Origin: Chitinophaga sp. XS-30 | GTDB taxonomy: Bacteria; Bacteroidota; Bacteroidia; Chitinophagales; Chitinophagaceae | Assembly: GCF_008086345.1 (NCBI RefSeq) | Contig: NZ_CP043006.1 | Location: forward strand, 2,168,032-2,232,031 | Direction: 5' to 3' | DNA length: 64,000 bases | Shown: positions 43,497 to 52,702 of the stretch, in pieces | Layout of the letters: each line of letters opens with the position of its first letter | Position numbering within the stretch: the first letter of the stretch is position 1 | Program-made: the position numbers and the translations under genes | The notes under the pieces: model-generated | What the model saw: only the letters and a program-made list of their open reading frames with translations | What the model was told of the DNA's origin: nothing | Databases searched by the model: none

Positions 43497-44855
43497 TTAT
43501 TTTTCGTCATCCTCCGGAAAAAGTATATCCATTTCCGTTGCAATATTGTCCGGCAGGCTTTTGCCGGTCTTCGCATCCAGTTCTTTTATCAGTTCGAATT
43601 TTCCGATGATGGTATCGTTTTTACGTTTGCCGTCCTTCAGCCGCTTCATGGCTTCGTCATGCGACGCGCTGGCCTGCCGCAGGTTGTTGCCGATCTTTTG
43701 CATCTCTTCCAGGAAGAGGATGAACTTGTCGTACAACAGGCCGCATTGCCGGAATATCTCTTCCACGTTCCGTACCCTGTTCTCATTCTGCCACAGCAGC
43801 CTGACGATCTTGAAAGTGGCTACCAGGGTTGAAGGTGTGATCAGGACGATCTTTTTCTTCAGGGCGCGGTTGAAGATATCGGGACTTTCATTCAGCGCCA
43901 GTGTCAGTGCGGATTCAAAATGCATGAACATGAATACGAAATCCGGTGTGTTCAGGCTGCCGAGCGAGTGGTAATTTTTGGCGGACAGTTCATCGATATG
44001 GTCGTTGATATTGCGTACCAGCTGTTTGATGAGCGCTTTCTTTTCGCCCGGATCGCTGGCATTGAAATAGGCAACGTATGCATTCAGCGATACCTTGCTG
44101 TCTATGACCAGGTGTTTGCCATCGGGCAGCTTCAGGATAACGTCCGGCCGCCGGTTACGTTCCGCCTCATTGTCCCGGTGCACTTCTTCGCTGGTATAAT
44201 CGATGTACCGCTGGAGGCCTTCGGCTTCGAGGATGAGTTTCAGGCGGTCTTCTCCCCATCCGCCCTGCACTTTTACATCGGATCTCAGGGCGCCGGCGAG
44301 GCGTTGCGCGTCTTCACTCAATTGGGTATTCAGGCGGTGAAGGGATTCAATTTCCTTTTTCAGGGAGGTGATGTCCTGTATATCTTCCTTCCGGGTATCT
44401 TCTATCGTTTTCCTGAACTGGCCGATATCTGTTTTCAGGGGACTGAGGATATGGTCCAGCGAGGTTTTGTTGGTATCCGCGAGGTCGCGGCTTCTTTCTC
44501 TCAGGATGTCTGTGGCGAGGTTGCGGAACTGCTCCCGGTTGGTGTCGTGTATCCTGGCCAGTTCCTGCCCGAAATCCGCCAGTCGCTGGTCCAGCAGCTC
44601 CTTTTCCTTTCCGAGGGAAGCCAACTGGCTGTTGAGGCGGATAACATCGTTTATCCGGCTTTCCAGCTCCTTCTCCTTTTCCTGGAGGTTGTACAGGAGA
44701 TTATCGTACATGTCCCGCTGCACGTATGCTTCTTGTACCTCTTGCCGGGTGATGGCCTGGTGAATGGAGATATAGTATTTGCGGAGGAAGAGATAACTGC
44801 CCAGGCTGCCCGCGATCAGCCCGATGATCAGTCCTGCCAGGAGGTAAACGCTCAT
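43497..44855 (-). CDS. rmuC: DNA recombination protein RmuC
   Basis: A 452 aa protein. The ATG at 44855 is used, not a TTG eight codons upstream. An N-terminal membrane helix (VYLLAGLIIGLIAGSLGSYL) is followed by a long coiled-coil (residues about 35-180, many E/K/Q heptads) and the RmuC nuclease-like domain (RSDVKVQGGWGEDRLKLILEAEGL, RRPDVILKLPDGKHLVIDSK, SLNAYVAY). RmuC limits inversions at short repeats. It leads the operon with the amidotransferase and ypdA. Confidence 0.93.
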   Translation of the reverse strand: MSVYLLAGLIIGLIAGSLGSYLFLRKYYISIHQAITRQEVQEAYVQRDMYDNLLYNLQEKEKELESRINDVIRLNSQLASLGKEKELLDQRLADFGQELARIHDTNREQFRNLATDILRERSRDLADTNKTSLDHILSPLKTDIGQFRKTIEDTRKEDIQDITSLKKEIESLHRLNTQLSEDAQRLAGALRSDVKVQGGWGEDRLKLILEAEGLQRYIDYTSEEVHRDNEAERNRRPDVILKLPDGKHLVIDSKVSLNAYVAYFNASDPGEKKALIKQLVRNINDHIDELSAKNYHSLGSLNTPDFVFMFMHFESALTLALNESPDIFNRALKKKIVLITPSTLVATFKIVRLLWQNENRVRNVEEIFRQCGLLYDKFILFLEEMQKIGNNLRQASASHDEAMKRLKDGKRKNDTIIGKFELIKELDAKTGKSLPDNIATEMDILFPEDDEK

Positions 44856-44881
44856 GGCCAAAGGTACGTAAAAATGCAAAA

Positions 44882-44904
44882 CGGCCCCGGGGTTACCGGG
44901 ACCG
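44882..44904 (-). terminator. Putative terminator of the nagB fusion gene
   Basis: A 9-bp GC-rich stem with one mismatch (44882-44890 with 44896-44904) and a 5-nt loop. Downstream on the minus strand is a short TTTT run. It follows the stop codon at 44931. Confidence 0.5.
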
Positions 44905-44930
44905 TCGCTGGTGTATAAAAGACGAACATT

Positions 44931-46856
44931 CTACATAAAATGGTGCCGTACGAAAGCTTCCATGGCTGCATACTTTTGCAGGCCGAGCTTGTCGTACAGT
45001 TCTGCGGTATTGGCGTTGCGCTCTTCGGCACGCTGCCAGAACTCGCGGGAATCCGTGCCCTGGAAGGGAACCACGTCTTTCTGGCTCTGGTGGATGAAGA
45101 TGCCGAGGCGTTTCTGCAATACCTGGTCGGGACTCATGGGCACAGCCATTTCAATTTCGTGGATGTCCCACTCCTGCCATGCTCCTTTGTAGAGCCATAC
45201 CCAGCAATCCTTGGCCCAGTCTTCCCCTTTCACCCTGTCCAGTGCGGCAAAGATGGTGTCCAGGCAAACCTTGTGGGTGCCATGGGGGTCAGCGAGGTCG
45301 CCTGCGCAGAAGATCTGTTGCGGTTTCAGTTCACGCAGCAGGTCTACCGTCAGCTGGATATCCTCTTCGCCCATGGGTTTCTTCTCCACCAGGCCGGTTT
45401 CGTAGAAAGGCAGGTTCTGGAAATGTATATTCTCGTCCTTGATGCCTACGTAGCGGCAGGTGGCTTTGGCTTCGCAACGGCGGATCAGGCCTTTGATGGC
45501 GCGGATCTCCGGAGTGTCCTTCTGGCTGGGCTTCTTGATGCGGATGAACGCCCTGGCGTCTTCCAGTATCTTGGAGCTTTTACTGCGGTCGATATCGAAC
45601 ATCTCTTCAAAACCTACGGCGAAGTCGATAAAGCGGAGCAGGAACTCGTCCGTTACCGCAATGTTGCCGGAGGTCTGGTAGGCGACATGCACATCATGCC
45701 CCTGCTCGTGCAGGCGGATGAAGGTGCCGCCCATGGAGATGATATCATCGTCGGGGTGCGGAGAGAAGATAAGGGCGCGTTTGCTGGCCGGTTCGGAACG
45801 CTCGGGGTGGTTCGGCAGCTGTGCGCCGGGTTTGCCGCCGGGCCAGCCGGTGATGGTATCGCGGATGGCATTGAATTCCTCGATGTTCAGCTCATAAGCG
45901 GAGCCGTATTGTACAATGAGGTCATTCAGGCCATTGTTATTATAATCCTTATCCGTCAGCATGAGGATAGGCTTGTTCAGCTTGAGGGCGAGGCCGGTGA
46001 CTGCCTTGCGGATCAGTTTGGGCGTCCATTCACAGTCGCCGGTAAGCCAGGGTTCCTTGTTGCGGGTCAGTTCCGTAGCGGCCTGCTCGTCTACCACAAA
46101 TTTGCAGTTGCGGTGCTGTTGCAGGAGCGAGGCGGGTACCTGGTCCGTACTGTTACCTTCCACGGAGCGGCGTACGATCCTGGCTTTGTGGGAGCCCCAG
46201 GCCATCAGGACTACCTTCCTGGCCTTCATGATGGTGCTGATGCCCATGGTTACGGCGAGGCGCGGCACCTGGCTCATGTTGGAAAATTCAAAAGCATTGG
46301 CCAGGCGGGTGGAATTGTCCAGCGTTACCAGGCGGGTGTGGGAGTTGATGCTTGAACCCGGCTCGTTAAAGCCGATGTGACCGTTGTTGCCGATACCCAG
46401 GATCTGGATGTCGATGCCGCCGGCTTCCTCGATCCGGCGCTCATAAGCCTCAGCATGGGCCTTGATCTGCTCTTTGGGCACGGTGCCGTCCGGGATGTGG
46501 TAGTTCCCTTCGGGAATGTCAATGTGATTGAATAACTGTTCTTTCATGAAGCGGCTGTAGCTCTGCAGGGCGTCCGGTTCCAGGGGGTAGTACTCGTCGA
46601 GGTTGAAGGTAACCACGTTTTTGAAGCTAAGTCCCTCTTCCTTGTGCAGGCGTACCAGTTCTGCATAAAGGTATTTGGGTGTTGATCCGGTGGCGAGACC
46701 CAATACTGCGGTCTCTTTTGCTGCTTGTTTGTCGCGAATAAGAGTAGCAATTTCCCTCGCTACGGCCTGCGATCCTTCCTTCGCCGTAGGGTGGATTTCC
46801 ACGGAAATCTGTTCGAAACTGTCGATCAGTTCAATTTCCTGGTGATTAATGGTCAT
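44931..46856 (-). CDS. nagB: Glucosamine-6-phosphate deaminase fused to a PIG-L/LmbE deacetylase domain
   Basis: A 641 aa bifunctional-looking protein. Residues about 15-290 are NagB, which converts glucosamine-6-phosphate to fructose-6-phosphate and ammonia (GLATGSTP, NLDEYYPL, GIGNNGHIGFNEPG at 154-167). Residues about 345-641 are a PIG-L deacetylase domain with the metal motif HPDDD (H367-D371) and DPHGTHKVC. Both active sites look intact. Proteins of this design occur in Bacteroidota, but the substrate of the PIG-L part is not established here. It lies in the glycan salvage region and is separated from GH20 by a terminator and about 214 bp. Confidence 0.93.
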   Translation of the reverse strand: MTINHQEIELIDSFEQISVEIHPTAKEGSQAVAREIATLIRDKQAAKETAVLGLATGSTPKYLYAELVRLHKEEGLSFKNVVTFNLDEYYPLEPDALQSYSRFMKEQLFNHIDIPEGNYHIPDGTVPKEQIKAHAEAYERRIEEAGGIDIQILGIGNNGHIGFNEPGSSINSHTRLVTLDNSTRLANAFEFSNMSQVPRLAVTMGISTIMKARKVVLMAWGSHKARIVRRSVEGNSTDQVPASLLQQHRNCKFVVDEQAATELTRNKEPWLTGDCEWTPKLIRKAVTGLALKLNKPILMLTDKDYNNNGLNDLIVQYGSAYELNIEEFNAIRDTITGWPGGKPGAQLPNHPERSEPASKRALIFSPHPDDDIISMGGTFIRLHEQGHDVHVAYQTSGNIAVTDEFLLRFIDFAVGFEEMFDIDRSKSSKILEDARAFIRIKKPSQKDTPEIRAIKGLIRRCEAKATCRYVGIKDENIHFQNLPFYETGLVEKKPMGEEDIQLTVDLLRELKPQQIFCAGDLADPHGTHKVCLDTIFAALDRVKGEDWAKDCWVWLYKGAWQEWDIHEIEMAVPMSPDQVLQKRLGIFIHQSQKDVVPFQGTDSREFWQRAEERNANTAELYDKLGLQKYAAMEAFVRHHFM

Positions 46857-46872
46857 TGTTCAAGTTTTTTAG

Positions 46873-46886
46873 CGTTTTTAAAAACG
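46873..46886. promoter_or_regulatory. Perfect palindrome upstream of nagB fusion gene
   Basis: CGTTTTTAAAAACG is a perfect 14-bp inverted repeat 17-30 bp before the start codon. It could be an operator. It is different from the AAACGTTT-type sites found further right. Confidence 0.35.
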
Positions 46887-47029
46887 AGCCCGAAAATTAA
46901 ATAAAATACAGGGATTGTCCTCGAAAATTTATATTTCACGAGCAAAAATGCCCATTAACAGTAGAAATGTTATTATGACCCTTCTTCGATCCGGAACCTG
47001 CCCTTGTGCGTACGGTCCCGGGAAAAACA

Positions 47030-47051
47030 AAAGGCTCCCCGCGGAGCCTTT
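47030..47051 (-). terminator. Terminator of the GH92-GH20 operon
   Basis: A 9-bp perfect stem (47030-47038 with 47043-47051) with 4-nt loop, followed on the minus strand by TTTGTTTTT. It follows the GH20 stop codon. Confidence 0.85.
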
Positions 47052-47070
47052 GTCTGGTTAAACGATATGT

Positions 47071-49392
47071 TCAATTCACGATCAATTCGTCTACAAACAA
47101 CCAGGCCGGGCTTCCCTCACCGGGCTTGCCTTTGGGTATTTTCCCCGCATTCAGCGCCACAAACTTCACATACCGGGCTTTGGTGTTTTCCAGCACCGCC
47201 GTTTTTTGTATCAGGCCACTGGTATTGCTTTCATCAAGCCCGGTGAGCTTGAAGACATTTTTAAACGTTTTGCCGTCATCAGAAACCAGGAAGCTGATCT
47301 CGCGGGGAGCATAGATCCATTTGTCTTTCGCCTGCAGCAGGCCGATGGAAATGGAGCTGATCGCCGTGGAATCGCCCAGGTCCACCACCGCTTCAAAATT
47401 GCTGCCGTTGTAGCCGGACCATTGGTTGTCATTGAATTCCAGCGCTCCCCTGATGCCGTTCACCAATGCGAACGGGCTGCCGGGATCGTAATTTTGATGC
47501 GGCGGAGCGGCCAGCGTTACCGGTTTGCCTACGGCTTTATGGAATTGGAACGCCTGCCGGAATTCGTTGCCGTACATCCGGTCTCCCTGGAAAACGGCTG
47601 CCCGTATCACGCCGGAACGTTCTACTTTCACCGGCGCTGTATAAGGCGTGGATTGGGCTGTTGGCGCGGCACTGTCTGTCGTGTAATATATTTTTCCGCC
47701 GTCCAGTTTGCTGTCCAGCGTTACCTGAACGCCGCCCTGCCCGTCGCTTTCCACCTGGCCGCGCACCTCAAAAACATGTTTTGCATAGTTGACGTTCTTC
47801 AGCTCCAGGCGGGGGAGATGGGATTTGAGCCTTTCGAGGAAATTGTCATAGTTCTTTTTCTCTGCCTGTGTCCACAGCACTTCCGCCAGCGCAATGGCGC
47901 GGGGATACACCATGTATTCCACATGCTCGGCATTCTTCATATATTCCGTCCATACATTTCCCTGGGCGCCGTATATGAATTTGCTTTCTTCCGGGTTCAG
48001 CTCTTCAGGTACCGGCTCGTAGGAATATACTTTGCTGACAGGCGTGTAACCACCTATCGCAACAGGCTCATTTTTGCCCTGTGACTGGTAATGATCGAGG
48101 TACACATGGCTGCCGGGCGTCATAATCACATCGTGATGCTGTTTGGCCGCGGCAATACCGCCTTCCGTGCCGCGCCAGCTCATCACCGTGGCATTGGGGG
48201 CCAGGCCGCCTTCCAGTATCTCGTCCCAGCCGATGATCTGCCGGCCCTTGCCGTTCAGGTATTTCTCTATCCGCTGAATGAAATAACTCTGCAGCGCATG
48301 TTCGTCTTTCAAACCGTTTTCCCTGATCCGCTGCTGGCATTTCGGGCATTTTTCCCATCGTGTTTTGGGACTTTCGTCTCCGCCGATGTGGATGTATTTG
48401 CCCGGGAACAGCATCATCACTTCATCCAGCACATCCTGCAAAAAAGTAAAGACGGAATCATTGCCTGCGCAGTACACGTCATCATACACGCCCCATTTGG
48501 TGCCTACTTCATAAGGCCCGCCGGTGCAGCCAAGATGCGGATATGCCGCCAGCGCCGCCAGCGAATGACCGGGCAGCTCTATCTCCGGGATCACGGTAAC
48601 GTGCCTTTCCGCCGCATATGCCACCACATCTTTGATCTGCTCCTGGGTGTAGAAACCACCGTAGGGTTTGCCATCGAATTGCTGGTCGTCATAATGCCCT
48701 GCCATGGTTTCCTTCCTGCGGGACGCGATCTCCTGCAGCTTCGGATATTTTTTTATCTCGATGCGCCAGCCCTGGTCTTCCGTAAGGTGCCAGTGAAAAG
48801 TATTCATTTTATGCATCGCCAGCAGGTCGATATATTTTTTGATAAACTCCACCGGGAAGAAATGCCTGCCAACGTCCAGGTGCAGCCCGCGGTAGGGGAA
48901 GCGGGGATGATCGGAGATATTCACGCCGGCTATCCAGTAGGCATTGGCCTTTTGCACGGGCAGCAGCTGCAGCAGCGTTTGCATGCCGTAGAACGTGCCG
49001 GCATTGCCGTCACCGAGAATGGAAATGCGGTCATGCTCTACTTTCAACGCGTAGCCTTCCGCCATTCCACGTTGTTCGTCGGGATTGGCAATGCTCCGGA
49101 GAACGATCACGTTATGCGTACCGCTGTCCGCTATTTTCAGCTCGTAGCCGCTCAGCCGGGAGAACCAGGCATTGAATAACGCGGCCGTTTGCTTGTTTGC
49201 TTCGGACGCCGCTACCAGTACAGTCTGCTTGTCCACCAGAAAGGAATCTGCTGTTTCCTGCAGTCTTACAGGCAGGGGAATGATGCTCACCTTTGCTTTG
49301 GGGGCCGTGGAGGCCGGGCCGCTTTCCGAGCAGGCCGCAAAGCCCAGCACAGCGCAACCCGCCATTATTCCGAATAATCTTTTTATGGTCAT
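47071..49392 (-). CDS. Beta-N-acetylhexosaminidase (GH20) lipoprotein
   Basis: A 773 aa surface or periplasmic enzyme that removes terminal GlcNAc/GalNAc from glycans. A lipoprotein signal (MTIKRLFGIMAGCAVLGFAA, then C21) precedes a GH20b domain (about 35-160) and the catalytic barrel (about 163-510) with HLTEDQGWRIEIKKYPKL and the catalytic pair D339-E340 in HIGGDESPK. The C-terminal part has a chitobiase-type CHB_HEX_C repeat (about 565-610) and an F5/8 type C-like domain (about 640-773). It follows GH92 by 27 bp, in one operon. Confidence 0.95.
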   Translation of the reverse strand: MTIKRLFGIMAGCAVLGFAACSESGPASTAPKAKVSIIPLPVRLQETADSFLVDKQTVLVAASEANKQTAALFNAWFSRLSGYELKIADSGTHNVIVLRSIANPDEQRGMAEGYALKVEHDRISILGDGNAGTFYGMQTLLQLLPVQKANAYWIAGVNISDHPRFPYRGLHLDVGRHFFPVEFIKKYIDLLAMHKMNTFHWHLTEDQGWRIEIKKYPKLQEIASRRKETMAGHYDDQQFDGKPYGGFYTQEQIKDVVAYAAERHVTVIPEIELPGHSLAALAAYPHLGCTGGPYEVGTKWGVYDDVYCAGNDSVFTFLQDVLDEVMMLFPGKYIHIGGDESPKTRWEKCPKCQQRIRENGLKDEHALQSYFIQRIEKYLNGKGRQIIGWDEILEGGLAPNATVMSWRGTEGGIAAAKQHHDVIMTPGSHVYLDHYQSQGKNEPVAIGGYTPVSKVYSYEPVPEELNPEESKFIYGAQGNVWTEYMKNAEHVEYMVYPRAIALAEVLWTQAEKKNYDNFLERLKSHLPRLELKNVNYAKHVFEVRGQVESDGQGGVQVTLDSKLDGGKIYYTTDSAAPTAQSTPYTAPVKVERSGVIRAAVFQGDRMYGNEFRQAFQFHKAVGKPVTLAAPPHQNYDPGSPFALVNGIRGALEFNDNQWSGYNGSNFEAVVDLGDSTAISSISIGLLQAKDKWIYAPREISFLVSDDGKTFKNVFKLTGLDESNTSGLIQKTAVLENTKARYVKFVALNAGKIPKGKPGEGSPAWLFVDELIVN

Positions 49393-49419
49393 GTACTTGT
49401 TATTAGCTACCGGAAAATA

Positions 49420-52335
49420 CTACTCTATAATGATTTCATCCGCAAAAATATGACCGGCTTCGCCTTTGCCGGGATGCCAGTCGGGGATCGTGCCATGGTT
49501 CAATGCCACTACTTTTACGTAACGGGTGGTGACGTTCACCGGTAATGTCAGTGTCTGGATGAAGCTGCCGTATTCCCTGTCCGGGAACGTATTCTTCACC
49601 ACGCCGAGAGAGCGGAAATGCTGCCCGTCATCAGAAACAAGGAACTCTACCTGCGTGGGATACCATATCCAGCTTTCGAGGTCCTGCAGCACACCGAGAC
49701 CGAGCTTTTTCAACGGGCGCGGGGCTTTCAGGTCTACCACCGCTTCCAGGTTGCCGGGGTAATGGCTCTGCCAGGCGCCCAGTCTGAAATCCTCTTTCCC
49801 CCGGATGCCGTCTATCAGCGCATCGGGACCGCCCGCATCGTACGATGGATGGATCTTTGACAATACCTGTATGGTCTTGTCCACCGGAATGCGGTAAAAG
49901 GGTGTGGATACGACCTGGCTGTAACGGCCGTCCTTGTACGCTACGACTTTGAGCATAGCCGTTTCCGTTATTTCCACCGGTTTTGTGTAGCGGGATGAAC
50001 GGTTGTCAGGCTCCGAACCGTCCAGCGTATAATAGATGGCCGCGCCGGGCAATGTTTCTTTCAGCGTTGCAAGAATGGGGGTTTTGAACCGGTCTGCCTC
50101 CGCTATGACGTAAGGCACAGGCACGATCTGTGTACCGCGGATGCTGCTTTGCGGCCGGTCTGCCGGCTTCGAGGCCCGGTTTTTATTGGGCTGTCCACCC
50201 ATCGTAAATGTCATCGCCCCGCCTTTCATTATCGTGGCATGATCGATCCATGACTTTGCGAGCGGTTGGCCGTTCACCTGCACGGATTGCACATAGTAGT
50301 TCGCTGCCGTCCGGTTTTTGGCATTGATGGTAAATTGGCGGCCGTTTTCCAGGTGAATGATCACCTGGTCGAACAGCGGGGTGCCGAGGGCATAGTAGCC
50401 GCTGCCGGGCGTTACGGGATAGATGCCCATGGCGCTCATCACGAACCAGGCGCTCATCTGCCCGCAATCCTCATTCCCGCTGAGGCCGTCCGGGGCATTG
50501 TGGTATAGTGTGGTCATCACCTGGTGGATCAGTTCCTGCGTCCTCCAGGGTTGACCGATGTAATTGAAGAGGTAGGCGATGTGATGGCTTGGTTCGTTGC
50601 CGTGCGCATACTGCCCGATCAGTCCGGTGATGTCCGACTGGTGTTTCCCGGAAAGCTTTTCCTCTGTGGTGAACAGTGCGTTCAGCTTCTTCGAGAATTG
50701 CTCCGGGCCGCCGTGGAGCGCGATCAGGCCGCTCACGTCCTGCGGCACGGCAAAGCTGCACTGCCAGGAATTGGCTTCCGTAAAGAAGCCGTTCACTTCG
50801 GAGGGATCGAAAGGACTCATCCATCTTCCGCCGATCTTGCCGCGCATGAAACCGGTGGAATCATCGAAAATGTTCTTGTAGGATTGCGCCCGTAGCATAT
50901 AACGGGCATGGGTAGCCTTGTCCCCCAGCCAAAGCGCCATTTGCGCAATGCACCAGTCGTCATACGCATATTCCAGCGTGCGGGAAACGGATTCGGGTTG
51001 TGTTTCGAGGCTGAGATATCCCTGGCGGATATAATCGGGAATGCCGAAGCGGTCGCTTTCCGCATAGCTGCGCATAGCTTCCAGCGCGTACCGGGCGTCG
51101 TATCCGCGGATGCCCTTTTGCCAGGCGTCCGCGATCACCGGTACGGAATGGTATCCGATCATGCAGAAGGTTTCATTGGCGCTCAGTTCCCATACGGGCA
51201 GCATGCCGCCGTATTTGTATTGTACGAGGAATGTGTTGATCCAGTCGTTCGTTTTTTGCTGGTTGATGATGGTCATCAGCGGATGCAGGGCGCGGTGCGT
51301 GTCCCAAAGGGAGAACACGCTGTGATTGTCGAAACCTTCCGCCCGGTGTATCTGCTGATCGGTGCCGCGGTACTGCCCGTCCACATCCATATAGAGATTG
51401 GGATTGAGGCAGGCATGATACAATGCGCTGTAGAAGATCGTCTGCTGGTCCGGTGTGCCGCCTTTGACCTCGATCTTGCCGAGTTCTTTGTTCCAGGCGG
51501 CTTTTGCATCGGCAAGCGTTTGTTCAAACCGGAAGCCGGGCATTTCCGCATCAAGGTTCTTCATCGCGCCTTCTTCGCCTACACCGGAAATGGCCACTTT
51601 TACCATAACGGGACCTTTGATGTCAAAGGTGAAATATGCTTTGATGTTCCGGCCTTCCGCCTGATGCAGCGCACCTTTCGTGGTGTCTCCCAGTGCAACG
51701 GCATGGGACTTGAAAGGCTGCGAGAACTTCATCGCGAAATACAGCACCTGGTCCTTTGCCCAGGAGTTGGACCGGCGCATGCCGATGACTGTGCTGTCGT
51801 TCAGCACTTTCAGGCTGGAGTTGATCACAATGTCCCGGTGATACAGGTCCAGCAGGATATGCCCTTCCCTTGCGGAAGCGGGGAATTCGTATTGATGCAG
51901 CCCCGCTCTTTTGGTCGTGGTGAGCGAAGCGGTGATATCGTATTTGTCGAGCTTCACGCTGTAGAACCCTGGTGAGGCCTTTTCATTTTTGTGCGAAAAG
52001 GGGGAGGCATACTCCTCATTGTGCCAGGATGGTTTGCCGGTGACGGGCATAAGCAGGATGTCGCAGTAATCTTCAATGCCGGTGCCGCTCAGGTGTGTGT
52101 GGGAGAAACCATAGAGGATGGAATCCGTGTAGTGATATCCGGAGCAGCCGTCCCATCCTTTCAGTCTTGTATCCGGACCAAGCTGCACCATGCCGAAGGG
52201 CATGCTTGGGCCGGGGTAGGTGTGGCCGTGGCCGCCTGTTCCGATAAAGGGATTTACTTTCTGCGTGTAGTCTGTTTGCTGCGCCTGTGCAGCAGTGGCT
52301 AGCCCGAGGGCCGCCGCAACCAACCATTTTTTCAT
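49420..52335 (-). CDS. GH92 family alpha-1,2-mannosidase
   Basis: A 971 aa exported Ca2+-dependent exo-mannosidase, known for trimming mannose from N-glycans and mannans. The ATG at 52335 is chosen because it starts the signal peptide MKKWLVAAALGLATAAQA; a longer frame adds 46 unlikely residues. The mature start has VNPFIGTGGHGHTYPGPSMP and FGMVQLGPD, and the late catalytic segment is GNEDCGQMSAWFVMSAMGIY. The tail (about 740 onward) has a CHB_HEX_C-like unit (IYYTLDGSEPDNRSSRYTKP) and an F5/8 type C-like domain. A LacI-type palindrome lies upstream. Confidence 0.95.
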   Translation of the reverse strand: MKKWLVAAALGLATAAQAQQTDYTQKVNPFIGTGGHGHTYPGPSMPFGMVQLGPDTRLKGWDGCSGYHYTDSILYGFSHTHLSGTGIEDYCDILLMPVTGKPSWHNEEYASPFSHKNEKASPGFYSVKLDKYDITASLTTTKRAGLHQYEFPASAREGHILLDLYHRDIVINSSLKVLNDSTVIGMRRSNSWAKDQVLYFAMKFSQPFKSHAVALGDTTKGALHQAEGRNIKAYFTFDIKGPVMVKVAISGVGEEGAMKNLDAEMPGFRFEQTLADAKAAWNKELGKIEVKGGTPDQQTIFYSALYHACLNPNLYMDVDGQYRGTDQQIHRAEGFDNHSVFSLWDTHRALHPLMTIINQQKTNDWINTFLVQYKYGGMLPVWELSANETFCMIGYHSVPVIADAWQKGIRGYDARYALEAMRSYAESDRFGIPDYIRQGYLSLETQPESVSRTLEYAYDDWCIAQMALWLGDKATHARYMLRAQSYKNIFDDSTGFMRGKIGGRWMSPFDPSEVNGFFTEANSWQCSFAVPQDVSGLIALHGGPEQFSKKLNALFTTEEKLSGKHQSDITGLIGQYAHGNEPSHHIAYLFNYIGQPWRTQELIHQVMTTLYHNAPDGLSGNEDCGQMSAWFVMSAMGIYPVTPGSGYYALGTPLFDQVIIHLENGRQFTINAKNRTAANYYVQSVQVNGQPLAKSWIDHATIMKGGAMTFTMGGQPNKNRASKPADRPQSSIRGTQIVPVPYVIAEADRFKTPILATLKETLPGAAIYYTLDGSEPDNRSSRYTKPVEITETAMLKVVAYKDGRYSQVVSTPFYRIPVDKTIQVLSKIHPSYDAGGPDALIDGIRGKEDFRLGAWQSHYPGNLEAVVDLKAPRPLKKLGLGVLQDLESWIWYPTQVEFLVSDDGQHFRSLGVVKNTFPDREYGSFIQTLTLPVNVTTRYVKVVALNHGTIPDWHPGKGEAGHIFADEIIIE

Positions 52336-52402
52336 GTCACTGTTTTGTTTAGTCTCCCGGCAGATATGTCGCCGGAAGGCTAAAATAAGTAAAATGTCAG
52401 GG

Positions 52403-52416
52403 CTAAAACGTTTTAG
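52403..52416. promoter_or_regulatory. LacI-type operator palindrome upstream of GH92
   Basis: CTAAAACGTTTTAG is a perfect 14-bp palindrome with the AAACGTTT centre common in LacI-family operators. It lies 68-81 bp upstream of the GH92 start. A one-mismatch relative lies between the two sugar symporters at 58553-58568. Confidence 0.55.
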
Positions 52417-52452
52417 TGCGCTAAAAATTTGATAAATCGATTGCAGCAAAAA

Positions 52453-52471
52453 GCCTCCCGTGAGGGGAGGC
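52453..52471 (-). terminator. Terminator of the endonuclease/exonuclease/phosphatase gene
   Basis: GCCTCCC (52453-52459) pairs with GGGAGGC (52465-52471) with a 5-nt loop, and on the minus strand the stem is followed by TTTTT. It lies beyond the 62-bp repeats, so these are probably in the 3' untranslated region. Confidence 0.75.
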
Positions 52472-52492
52472 AAAAGCGTATCAGGTATAGTG

Positions 52493-52702
52493 AAAATGCT
52501 ATCTGGGTGGAGCGTTATTCAGCAAGCTTCGGAAAAACGTTTACTCCGTGCGAAAAAATGCTACCTGTATATTGGGTTATTCAGCAAGCTGCAGAAAACG
52601 TTTATTCCGCGCGATAAAATGCTAACTGTCTGTCGGGTTAATCAGCAAGCTTCAGAAAAACGTTTACTCCGTGCGAAAAAATGCTAACTGTATGCCGGGT
52701 TA
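52493..52702. repeat. Three and a half ~62-bp tandem repeat units
   Basis: Units begin AAAATGCT at 52493, 52555, 52616 and 52678 (periods 62, 61 and 62). Each full unit contains TTCAGCAAGCT or similar, then an AAACGTTT core (52535-52542, 52596-52603, 52658-52665) and CTCCGTGCGA or a variant. The last partial unit runs into the stop codon of the endonuclease-family gene. Unit similarity is high with scattered substitutions. Confidence 0.85.

Noticed and set aside
44940..46355. 471-codon plus-strand frame opposite the nagB fusion gene
   Set aside because: Antisense shadow; no start context or recognisable motif.
52493..52702. CRISPR array
   Set aside because: Units are contiguous 62-bp tandem copies that vary throughout, with no constant repeat separated by unique spacers, and no cas genes are present.
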